From Hoskinsella mucinilytica (GTDB lineage Bacteria > Bacillota_I > Bacilli_A > Erysipelotrichales > Erysipelotrichaceae): a stretch of 6,343 nucleotides of DNA. Both the position numbers and the translations under genes were made by a program. The stretch spans positions 1 through 6,343 of the forward strand of contig NZ_JBEQZJ010000080.1 of assembly GCF_045223415.1 (NCBI RefSeq). The letters run 5' to 3'. Below, piece by piece: positions 1 to 5,283 of this stretch. Position 1 is the stretch's first letter. Every line of letters starts with the position of its first letter. A model generated the notes under the pieces. The model saw only the letters and a list, made by a program, of their open reading frames with translations. It ran no database searches and had not been told where the DNA came from.

Positions 1-129
1 AATCTTGATTCTTATCTGCGTAATCCTAAAAAGATAGCGTAGAGATATGATGAAAGAGATTCTGGATTGGTCCTTATCACTGTTCAGAAGTTCATGAATG
101 AAAACTTTTCCGTTCTTGGGAACCTACCC

Positions 130-165
130 AAAAAAAGGAATGGCGTAGCAGGCCATTCCTTTTCC
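130..165. terminator. Rho-independent terminator hairpin, best on the minus strand
   Basis: AAAGGAATGGC (134-144) pairs perfectly with GCCATTCCTTT (152-162) around a 7-base loop. Read on the minus strand, the stem runs into seven consecutive Ts (complement of the A run 130-136), a textbook intrinsic terminator. Read on the plus strand, the T tract is only four to five bases before CC, so it would be weaker there. It could end a gene arriving from the left edge, end a short leftward transcript started at the promoter at 208-236, or do both. Confidence 0.75.
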
Positions 166-201
166 ATGCTTTGTGTTGTCACAAAACATTCGTTCTTGGG
201 T
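130..201 (-). ncRNA. Candidate small RNA (about 70 nt), unrecognised
   Basis: This is inferred from a strong leftward promoter (208-236) and an intrinsic terminator (134-162, U run 130-136) about 40 bases beyond the expected start. The predicted RNA has a small 5-bp hairpin (171-184, TTGTG/CACAA arms) followed by the terminator stem. A 21-codon frame starts at 189 (MFCDNTK...) and stops at 124, but it has no Shine-Dalgarno sequence and runs through the terminator, so it is unlikely to be translated. I do not recognise the RNA as a known family. It could equally be a short abortive leader. Confidence 0.25.
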
Positions 202-207
202 AACTAC

Positions 208-236
208 ATAATATTATATATGGTTGAATTTGTCAA
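208..236 (-). promoter_or_regulatory. Consensus sigma-A promoter reading leftwards
   Basis: On the minus strand there is a perfect -35 TTGACA (complement of 231-236), a 17-base spacer, and a -10 TATTAT (complement of 208-213), one mismatch from consensus. Transcription would start near 200-202 and head left, away from pheA. It is the best-matching promoter in the window, yet no convincing open reading frame lies downstream on that strand before the terminator at 134-162. The AT-rich surroundings make chance -10 matches common, but a full TTGACA at exact spacing is less likely by chance. Confidence 0.5.
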
Positions 237-276
237 GGTACTAATAAATATTTTTTAATAATATTATTTTTAGAAT

Positions 277-319
277 AGGCCATTTTGTTTTTTTAAGAAA
301 GATTTGAAAATGGTTTTTT
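277..319 (+). terminator. Weak terminator-like hairpin upstream of pheA
   Basis: CCATTTT (280-286) pairs with AAAATGG (307-313), extendable by G-U and A-U pairs at 277-279, and is followed directly by six Ts (314-319). The stem is AT-rich and the loop is long (20 bases), so the structure is marginal. It lies before the likely pheA promoter (-10 at 394-399), so it would insulate pheA from upstream transcription rather than attenuate it. If a promoter exists farther upstream, an attenuator role would be conceivable. Confidence 0.25.
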
Positions 320-370
320 GAAAATGATAATAAATATTTTCTTTATTTATCATAAATTTTCTGAAAACTA

Positions 371-399
371 TATTTTTAACTTCTAGATTATTGTATAAT
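371..399 (+). promoter_or_regulatory. Probable pheA promoter
   Basis: A perfect -10 TATAAT sits at 394-399. At 17-base spacing the -35 position (371-376) reads TATTTT, a poor match, so the promoter is carried mainly by the -10 box. The predicted start, near 406, leaves a leader of only about 20 bases before the ATG at 427. That leaves little room for a T-box or attenuator within this transcript. Confidence 0.45.
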
Positions 400-411
400 A
401 ATTGGGAATGA

Positions 412-418
412 AGAGGAG
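412..418 (+). promoter_or_regulatory. pheA ribosome binding site, fixes the start at 427
   Basis: AGAGGAG ends at 418, eight bases before the ATG at 427. A GTG at 418-420 in the same frame would add three residues (MKL), but it overlaps this Shine-Dalgarno sequence and has no binding site of its own. The ATG is therefore the start. Confidence 0.8.
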
Positions 419-426
419 TGAAGTTA

Positions 427-1512
427 ATGAGTCTTCTAGATGATGCTAGAAAGCAGATCAATGAGATTGATGCACAAATGGCAAAGCTTTTTGAACAGCG
501 GATGCAAGCTGTTGAGGATGTCATACGATATAAGGTAGAACATCAAATGGATGTTTTGGATTCTGGCAGAGAACAAGAGGTTTTGAAAAAAAACACAGCT
601 TTGATTAGACAAGATAGATATAAAGAGAGCTATCAAGAATTTATGGAGAATATGCTGAAAATCAGTAAGGATTATCAGAAGTCAGTTATTTATCATGATA
701 CCGTTGGATATCAAGGAGTACAAGGAGCTTTCTCACATATAGCAAGTGAACGTGTATTCCCTTATCGAAAAAAACGAAATTTTGCATCATTTGAAGATGT
801 GTTCCAAGCGGTATGCCATAATGAAATTGCTTATGGTGTCATTCCTTTTGAGAACTCATATACAGGAGAAGTTGGAGAAGTACTGGATTTGTTATCACGT
901 TATGATGTTTATATACAACAAATCTATGATTTAAAGATTTCGCAAAATCTGCTTGGTATCAAAGGGGCAACCTTACAGGATATCAAACAGGTGTATTCTA
1001 AAGATCAGGCAATTTATCAGTCTAAGCAATTTTTAGAGGGAAGAGGCTATGAATTAATACCTTATCCCAATACGGCTTTGGCAGCAGAATATGTTGCAAA
1101 ACAACAGGATAAAAGTAAAGCTGCAATAGCTGCAAAAGATAATGCTGAATTATATGGACTGGATATACTAGCTGAAGATATCAATACCAGTGAACAGAAT
1201 ACAACAAGATTTATCATTATTGGTAAACAACTGGTCAAGGAAGGAAATCGGTTCTCTATGATTTTTACTGCCAAGCACGAAACAGGAGCATTGGTAAGAG
1301 CAATGGAGGTAATATCCAATCATGGATTCAATATGGAAAGTATCAAGTCAAGATCGATCAAGAATAAACCATGGGCGTATTATTTTTATGTAGAAATTGA
1401 TGGTGATTTAAAAGAAGCACAAGCGGATGCACTTGTTTTAGATATGAAAGATGTTTGTGAAGATGTGAAGATACTTGGTGCATATAAGAAAGAAAGCAGG
1501 GATGAAGAATGA
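427..1512 (+). CDS. pheA: Bifunctional chorismate mutase / prephenate dehydratase (P-protein)
   Basis: This cytoplasmic enzyme of phenylalanine synthesis turns chorismate into prephenate and then phenylpyruvate. It has 361 residues in three parts. Residues 1-86 are an AroQ-type chorismate mutase. R8, R25, K36, D45, R48, E49, S80 and Q84 line up with the E. coli P-protein active-site set Arg11, Arg28, Lys39, Asp48, Arg51, Glu52, Ser84 and Gln88. Residues about 93-267 are the prephenate dehydratase domain, with GVQGAFS (97-103), ENS (142-144), NTALAA (215-220) and the catalytic-type NTTRF (258-262). Residues about 274-350 are an ACT regulatory domain with GALV (287-290). The usual SHPQAL stretch reads SKDQAI (191-196), and the ACT motif normally written ESRP reads KSRS (307-310), so feedback by Phe may differ. 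The stop overlaps the next gene by four bases. Assignment is firm. Confidence 0.95.
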   Translation: MSLLDDARKQINEIDAQMAKLFEQRMQAVEDVIRYKVEHQMDVLDSGREQEVLKKNTALIRQDRYKESYQEFMENMLKISKDYQKSVIYHDTVGYQGVQGAFSHIASERVFPYRKKRNFASFEDVFQAVCHNEIAYGVIPFENSYTGEVGEVLDLLSRYDVYIQQIYDLKISQNLLGIKGATLQDIKQVYSKDQAIYQSKQFLEGRGYELIPYPNTALAAEYVAKQQDKSKAAIAAKDNAELYGLDILAEDINTSEQNTTRFIIIGKQLVKEGNRFSMIFTAKHETGALVRAMEVISNHGFNMESIKSRSIKNKPWAYYFYVEIDGDLKEAQADALVLDMKDVCEDVKILGAYKKESRDEE

Positions 1513-2744
1513 GTTTTGTGAAAGAGAAAGTCAATACGACACCAATTGAAGATACGGTATTTGCAATCGTAAAAAAGGCAAAAGAAGCGAAAGCGGCAGT
1601 AGGGGCAGAGAATGTGGTAGATGCGACCATTGGGTCTTTATACAATGAAGAGGGAACCATTGTAGCGTTTGATAGTGTGTTTACACCATATAACAACATT
1701 CCTAAGGAAACAAAGGCAGCATATGCAGGTAGTTTTGTAGGAAATGAGGGATTTCGTCAACAGGTTTATGATTGGATCGTAAAACCAAGTGGATGTCAGT
1801 TGGCACATAGTGTCATAGCAACACCTGGAGGTACCGGTGCAGTAGCAATCACATTAAGTGAGATTTTAGATGAAGGCGAAACCGTCATTTTACCTGAAAT
1901 TGCATGGGGTTCTTATAAATTAATGGCTACGATGGATAATTTGAATGTAAAAACTTATTCATTATTTGAAGAGGATCATTTTAATTTAACTAGCTTAAAA
2001 GAAACCTGTTTAGAAGTAATTCAAAAACAGAAAAAGTTATTGTTGGTAATTAATGATCCTTGTCATAATCCAACAGGATATTCCTTAACTATGGAGGAAT
2101 GGAAAGAAGTGGTTGATTTCTTAAATGAGTGTGGAAAGAAGGTTCCGGTTGTATTATTAAACGATATCGCTTATATTGATTATGCGTATGACTTACCACA
2201 TTCAAGAGATTATATTCAGACCTTTGATGGTTTCAGTGAAAATGTTATGGCAGTGATTGCATTTAGCTGTAGTAAATCATTAACATCTTATGGATTACGT
2301 TGCGGGGCTGCAATTTTGCTAGCTAAAACACAGGAAATTGTTCGTAGTGTAGAAATTGTTTTTGAAAAAGCAGCAAGGGCTATTTGGAGTAATGTACCAA
2401 ATGCAGCAATGGATAACTTTACTTATGTTACAACAACAAACCATAGTGCTTATATGGAAGAAAAAGATAGATATGTAAAACTGTTGAAAGAAAGAAGTGA
2501 TATCTTCACTACGGAAGCAGATGCTTGTGGATTGGTTTATTATCCATATAAAGAAGGATTCTTTGTTACTGTTAAAATTGAAGATAATAAAATCCGTGAT
2601 CGTTATCATGATGCATTGATGGCACAACATATTTATACAGTAAAGGTAAATAAAGGTATTCGAGTTGCAGTTTGTTCATTGAGTGTAGAAAAGACGAAAG
2701 GTCTAGCGAAAAGAATGAAAGAAATCTTAGATACCATTCAATAA
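1509..2744 (+). CDS. Fold-type I PLP aminotransferase, probable aromatic amino acid aminotransferase
   Basis: The protein has 411 residues and looks cytoplasmic. Hallmarks of class I/II aminotransferases are present: PGGTGA (106-111) for the cofactor phosphate, NDPCHNPTG (182-190) with N187, D219 and Y222 for the pyridine ring and O3', and SCSKSLTSYGLRCGA with K256 as the Schiff-base lysine and R264 after it. R385 in GIRVAV is the likely substrate carboxylate arginine. The motif spacing resembles the aspartate/tyrosine aminotransferase group (Ia-like). The ATG overlaps the pheA stop (ATGA), with AGGG seven bases before it (1498-1501), so translation is probably coupled. Given the operon, the likely reaction is transamination of phenylpyruvate to phenylalanine, perhaps also 4-hydroxyphenylpyruvate to tyrosine. 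The fold is certain. Substrate is inferred from context, and aspartate or broad specificity cannot be excluded. Confidence 0.88.
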   Translation: MSFVKEKVNTTPIEDTVFAIVKKAKEAKAAVGAENVVDATIGSLYNEEGTIVAFDSVFTPYNNIPKETKAAYAGSFVGNEGFRQQVYDWIVKPSGCQLAHSVIATPGGTGAVAITLSEILDEGETVILPEIAWGSYKLMATMDNLNVKTYSLFEEDHFNLTSLKETCLEVIQKQKKLLLVINDPCHNPTGYSLTMEEWKEVVDFLNECGKKVPVVLLNDIAYIDYAYDLPHSRDYIQTFDGFSENVMAVIAFSCSKSLTSYGLRCGAAILLAKTQEIVRSVEIVFEKAARAIWSNVPNAAMDNFTYVTTTNHSAYMEEKDRYVKLLKERSDIFTTEADACGLVYYPYKEGFFVTVKIEDNKIRDRYHDALMAQHIYTVKVNKGIRVAVCSLSVEKTKGLAKRMKEILDTIQ

Positions 2745-2751
2745 AAAATCG

Positions 2752-2790
2752 AAAGGATGAGAAAAAAGTAGTAATTTCATCCTTTTTTTT
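2752..2790 (+). terminator. Rho-independent terminator of the pheA operon
   Basis: AAAGGATGA (2752-2760) pairs with TCATCCTTT (2777-2785) over 9 bp, with a 16-base A-rich loop. The T run extends to 2790. It begins eight bases after the aminotransferase stop codon and separates the two-gene operon from the lipoprotein gene that follows. Confidence 0.85.
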
Positions 2791-2829
2791 GACAAATTTA
2801 CAAAAAAATGTGCCCATTATTAAAAATGA

Positions 2830-2857
2830 TTGATTAAAACGATTTTTATGCTATAAT
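2830..2857 (+). promoter_or_regulatory. Promoter of the 2889 lipoprotein gene
   Basis: There is a -35 TTGATT (2830-2835), a 16-base spacer and a perfect -10 TATAAT (2852-2857). The -10 is preceded by TG one base away (2849-2850), giving an extended -10. The start is expected near 2864, so the leader is about 25 bases. With the terminator at 2752-2790, this makes the lipoprotein a separate transcription unit. Confidence 0.65.
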
Positions 2858-2888
2858 TCACTCAATAAAAAAACAAGGAGGAAATAGC

Positions 2889-3359
2889 ATGAAATTAAAG
2901 AAATGTATTTGTAGTTTTATGGTCTGTTCTATGGCTTTTATGGGATTAACTGGATGCCAGTTTCAAACAAGTAAATCTTTGGTATTCAATGTGGAAACTG
3001 GAGATAAGATTGAGGTAAAGTTGGATACAACAGATAAACATACCTTATCTCACGAGGATAACATTTTTGAAATAAAAAAGGATGATAAACTTGTTTTGAA
3101 AGGGATATTCATTACAAAAGATATCTATGACATTTATCTCAATAATATCCATACATCTAAACAAGCAACGATCATAGAGGATAAATTAGAGGAAGAGGAA
3201 GGATATCTCTTTTACAAGGCTGATGTTGAGGATGGTTCCGAATATGATTGTATTTTTATGGTAAAAGATGCAAATACAGGAATTTTATTAGGAAGCAATG
3301 AGAGTGAGGAAGTAGCTAAAGAAGCGATGGATAAGTTAACGATTACTGCAAAAGACTAG
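2889..3359 (+). CDS. Hypothetical lipoprotein, family not recognised
   Basis: The protein has 156 residues. A lipoprotein signal peptide is clear: positively charged MKLKK, a hydrophobic stretch (about 7-20) and lipobox LTGC (20-23), giving a mature protein of 134 residues lipid-anchored at C23 on the outer face of the membrane. The mature part is acidic and alternates short polar and hydrophobic stretches (SLVFNVETGDKIEVKLDTT, KLVLKGIFI, GYLFYKADV), consistent with a small beta-rich domain and a final helix (about 140-152). Apart from the anchor cysteine there is one other, in YDCIFMV. The ribosome binding site AAGGAGG (2875-2881) is ideal, seven bases before the ATG, suggesting good expression. 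No transporter or enzyme gene is adjacent to hint at a role. Lipoprotein status is firm and function is unknown. Confidence 0.85.
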   Translation: MKLKKCICSFMVCSMAFMGLTGCQFQTSKSLVFNVETGDKIEVKLDTTDKHTLSHEDNIFEIKKDDKLVLKGIFITKDIYDIYLNNIHTSKQATIIEDKLEEEEGYLFYKADVEDGSEYDCIFMVKDANTGILLGSNESEEVAKEAMDKLTITAKD

Positions 3360-3371
3360 TGTTTTATGATG

Positions 3372-3402
3372 ATGTTAGGTAAACAAATCGTTTGCCTAAC
3401 AT
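3372..3402 (+). terminator. 13-bp hairpin after the lipoprotein gene, possible terminator
   Basis: ATGTTAGGTAAAC (3372-3384) pairs with GTTTGCCTAACAT (3390-3402) with one U-G wobble and a 5-base loop. It begins 12 bases after the stop codon, where a terminator is expected, but the following bases (ATCTTATC) are not a T tract on either strand. It could be an inefficient terminator, an mRNA 3'-end stabiliser, or an operator-like inverted repeat before the next gene. Confidence 0.4.
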
Positions 3403-3493
3403 ATCTTATCAGTTGGTATGAAAGTTGATAAAAGCATATCATAGCATTTGTATCTATTTCGAAGTTATTGTAAAGTAGTGTTGAGGTGATGTT

Positions 3494-4420
3494 ATGATTT
3501 TATTTGTTAGCGGGCGTAGTGACATACCTGCTTTTTACAGTCGTTGGTTTTTTAATAGAATAAAAGCGGGGTTTGTAGACGTAAGAAATCCCTTTAATCC
3601 TCATCAAATATCGAGAATACCATTAACAAAAGAACAAATAGATGTCATTGTTTTTTGTACAAAAAATCCAATTCCTATGTTATCTCGATTAGAAGAAATC
3701 CCATTTCCCTACCTTTTTCATATAACGCTTACAGCATATCGTCAAGATATAGAACCCTATGTTCCTGATAAAAGGAAAATCATAGAAGCGATTCAGCTGT
3801 TATCACAAAAAATAGGTAAAAAGCGTGTCATAGTTAGATATGATCCAATCATTTTAACAGATACTTATACCATCGCTTATCACATAAAAGCGTTTGAGCG
3901 ACTTTGTCAACAGTTACAGGGGTTCATTGAAACCATCATAATATCATTTGTGGATATGTATAAAAATACGAAACAAAATATGACCAAGATGAAGATGCGA
4001 ATGCTTACAAATAAAGATATGTATGAGCTTGGAAAAGCCTTTGGAGAAATTGCACAACGATATCATATTCAGCTTCAAACTTGTGCTGAGGAAATTGATT
4101 TGAGTGAGTTTCACATTAAAAAGGGGCTATGTATGAATATGCAAGATATCACAGAAGCAATCGGACATAGCTTTGAGGTTCCAAAAGGAAAAGGTGTTCG
4201 TAAAGAATGTGGCTGTTTGCCAAGTGTGGATATCGGTGATTATAATTGTTGTTCGCACGAATGTTTATATTGTTATGCAAATTATGATGCAAAACGTATT
4301 CATGAAAGAGTCTTACTTCATGATGAACATAGTAGTGTTTTATTGGGATATATTGAGGAAGAAGATCGTATTACGATTCGTAAAAAGAAAGGTGTATCAC
4401 AAAATAAACTAGATTTATAA
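3494..4420 (+). CDS. DUF1848 family protein with C-terminal Fe-S-type cysteine cluster
   Basis: The protein has 308 residues and looks cytoplasmic, with no signal or membrane segment. It shows the DUF1848 pattern in order: SGRSDIPAFY (6-15, family usually SRRTDIPAFY), VRNPFNP, VFCTKNP, TLTAY...EPYVP, VRYDPII, IISFVDMY, TCAEE, then CGCLPSVDIGDY (239-250) and CCSHECLYCYAN (252-263). C253, C257 and C260 form CX3CX2C, the spacing used by radical SAM enzymes to bind a 4Fe-4S cluster, but placed near the C-terminus; C239, C241 and C252 are nearby. The biochemical function of the family is not known to me. The start is fixed by GAGGTGAT (3483-3490), a long match to the 16S 3' end. No clear promoter precedes it beyond weak candidates, and no terminator follows, so it may read into the next lipoprotein. 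Family membership is confident; enzyme activity is inference. Confidence 0.88.
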   Translation: MILFVSGRSDIPAFYSRWFFNRIKAGFVDVRNPFNPHQISRIPLTKEQIDVIVFCTKNPIPMLSRLEEIPFPYLFHITLTAYRQDIEPYVPDKRKIIEAIQLLSQKIGKKRVIVRYDPIILTDTYTIAYHIKAFERLCQQLQGFIETIIISFVDMYKNTKQNMTKMKMRMLTNKDMYELGKAFGEIAQRYHIQLQTCAEEIDLSEFHIKKGLCMNMQDITEAIGHSFEVPKGKGVRKECGCLPSVDIGDYNCCSHECLYCYANYDAKRIHERVLLHDEHSSVLLGYIEEEDRITIRKKKGVSQNKLDL

Positions 4421-4574
4421 ATTAAATATTAACTATATTAAGAAAAAGATTGAACGATGAAGCACTAAAATAATTATAAAAATTAGAAATATTGTCGATT
4501 TCTATCGATTTTGTACATATTTCTATGATAATATCTGAAAAAAATAATGGCATCTATTTCCTACAAAAATTCTC

Positions 4575-4583
4575 TGATATAAT
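4575..4583 (+). promoter_or_regulatory. Extended -10 promoter of the 4637 lipoprotein gene
   Basis: TGATATAAT carries a perfect TATAAT (4578-4583) with the extended TG element. The -35 position at 17-base spacing (4555-4560, TATTTC) is poor, which extended -10 promoters tolerate. The expected start near 4590 gives a leader of about 47 bases. An inverted repeat, TCGAT-TTCT-ATCGA (4495-4508), lies about 70 bases upstream and could be an operator, but nothing else supports that. Confidence 0.55.
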
Positions 4584-4604
4584 ATATTTGTCATATGAAA
4601 GGGA

Positions 4605-4628
4605 AGCGAATGATTTCGCTGAAGGGAG
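4605..4628 (+). promoter_or_regulatory. Leader hairpin abutting the ribosome binding site
   Basis: AGCGAA (4605-4610) pairs with TTCGCT (4615-4620) around a 4-base loop. It ends two bases before the Shine-Dalgarno AGGGAG (4623-4628), which is eight bases from the ATG at 4637. This Shine-Dalgarno sequence also decides the start. The upstream in-frame ATG at 4595 would read through the hairpin and put 14 extra residues before the signal peptide, with no binding site of its own. Confidence 0.45.
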
Positions 4629-4636
4629 TCGTTATT

Positions 4637-5092
4637 ATGAAAAAATTATTAGCTTTTGCATGTACAGCATTATTATTGGCTGGTTGTGGTTCATCAGGTG
4701 AAGTAAAGAAAGAATCAAAAACTTGTTCAATGGAAGAATCCGGCATCAAAATGGATATCAAAATGGATGCGGAAGATGATGTTATCAAAACAATTGAACT
4801 AAGCTATTTAATGCCTGGATCATTACTTGGTGGAGATGCATCTGAGCTTTCAGAAGATGATATGAAAACTATGGGCGATGCAGTTTTAGGACAATTAGGT
4901 GTAAAAGAAGGAGAAGGAATCAATGCTAATTTCAAAGCAAAAGATAAAGATCTTGTTGCTACTGTAAATATTGATTTATCAAAAACGGATGCTTCAATCC
5001 TAAATAAAATGGGTATCTCAGGAAATACAAAAAATGTAAAACTAAGTGAAACTGTAGAAAGCGCAGAAAAAAGCAAGATGACTTGTAAATAA
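4637..5092 (+). CDS. Small lipoprotein, YehR/DUF1307-like
   Basis: The protein has 151 residues from the chosen ATG. Signal peptide MKKLLAFACTALLLAGC has lipobox LAGC (14-17); the mature 135-residue protein would be anchored at C17. After a short Ser/Gly/Lys linker comes a compact domain. It has a GIKMDIKMDAEDDVIKTI strand pair (37-54), a middle acidic helical stretch (SELSEDDMKTMGD), and VATVNIDLSKTD near the end. This order resembles the YehR/DUF1307 lipoproteins of Firmicutes and enterics, whose function is not established to my knowledge. Two further cysteines bracket the domain, C30 at its start and C150 as the next-to-last residue, and may form a disulfide joining the two ends. It has its own promoter and terminator, so it is a single-gene unit. 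Lipoprotein status is firm; the family call is moderate. Confidence 0.8.
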   Translation: MKKLLAFACTALLLAGCGSSGEVKKESKTCSMEESGIKMDIKMDAEDDVIKTIELSYLMPGSLLGGDASELSEDDMKTMGDAVLGQLGVKEGEGINANFKAKDKDLVATVNIDLSKTDASILNKMGISGNTKNVKLSETVESAEKSKMTCK

Positions 5093-5109
5093 GTTACAAA
5101 ACAAAATAA

Positions 5110-5150
5110 AGAAGCAAGAATCCCTTCATGATAGGAATTCTTGCTTTTTT
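5110..5150. terminator. Terminator after the lipoprotein gene, possibly bidirectional
   Basis: AAGCAAGAAT plus CC (5112-5121, 5123-5124) pairs with GG plus ATTCTTGCTT (5134-5135, 5137-5146), a 12-bp stem with one mismatch (5122/5136) and a 9-base loop, followed by Ts to 5150. On the minus strand the stem runs into a U-rich stretch (CTTTATTTTG). It may therefore also stop transcription from the convergent esterase gene, whose own 3' flank (5151-5283) shows no better hairpin. Confidence 0.8.
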
Positions 5151-5283
5151 ATTGGATAGGAAATCTCTGGAAAATCATTCAACTTTCTTTTCTTCATAGT
5201 AATATCCAGAATTTTTTATCTGAAGCAATCAATTGAGATTAACTGCATTCGTATATTAAATTAAATTCAAATAAGACTTAATA

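Larger units (their letters stand above)
1..426. other. Non-coding region upstream of pheA
   Basis: No gene is supported here. The first 42 bases are open in frame 1 (ending LRNPKKIA then TAG), which could be the last codons of a gene lying left of the window, but 13 residues are too few to identify and a second frame is open almost as far. The stretch then holds a perfect hairpin (134-162), a leftward promoter (208-236), a weaker hairpin followed by six Ts (277-319), and the rightward pheA promoter and ribosome binding site. The 10-base word CGTTCTTGGG occurs at 111-120 and again at 191-200. From about 240 the sequence is very AT-rich. Confidence 0.5.

Noticed and set aside
1..42. Tail of a gene entering from the left (ending LRNPKKIA)
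   Set aside because: Thirteen codons are too short to support; frame 2 is also open to 37, so no frame can be preferred.
67..258. 63-residue plus-strand ORF
   Set aside because: It has no ribosome binding site, spans the perfect terminator hairpin and the opposite-strand promoter, and has no recognisable domain.
324..386. A 20-codon frame just before pheA (ATG at 324, stop TAG at 384) encoding five Phe and two Tyr, resembling a pheL-type leader peptide
   Set aside because: It has no Shine-Dalgarno sequence, there is no terminator/antiterminator pair between it and pheA, the likely pheA promoter lies after it, and AT-rich DNA yields Phe, Ile, Asn and Tyr codons by chance.
243..426. T-box riboswitch for phenylalanine upstream of pheA
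   Set aside because: No T-box consensus (AGGGTGGNACCGCG-like) or long leader structure is visible; the only hairpin is short and AT-rich.
2789..2820. TTGACA at 2789-2794 as a -35 box
   Set aside because: It overlaps the T run of the operon terminator and has no -10 at 16-18 bases; the extended -10 promoter at 2830-2857 explains the gene better.
4173..4412. 79-residue ORF inside the DUF1848 gene
   Set aside because: It is an alternative frame of a conserved coding region covering the cysteine cluster; composition and lack of a start signal mark it as a shadow.
4492..4701. 69-residue plus-strand ORF overlapping the small lipoprotein start
   Set aside because: It overlaps the well-supported lipoprotein in another frame, has no Shine-Dalgarno sequence, and its first part lies in promoter DNA.
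5166..5218. Possible terminator for the esterase gene using TCTGGA...TCCAGA followed by Ts
   Set aside because: A six-base stem with a loop of over 30 bases is not a credible terminator, and its T run lies on the plus strand, the wrong one for this gene.
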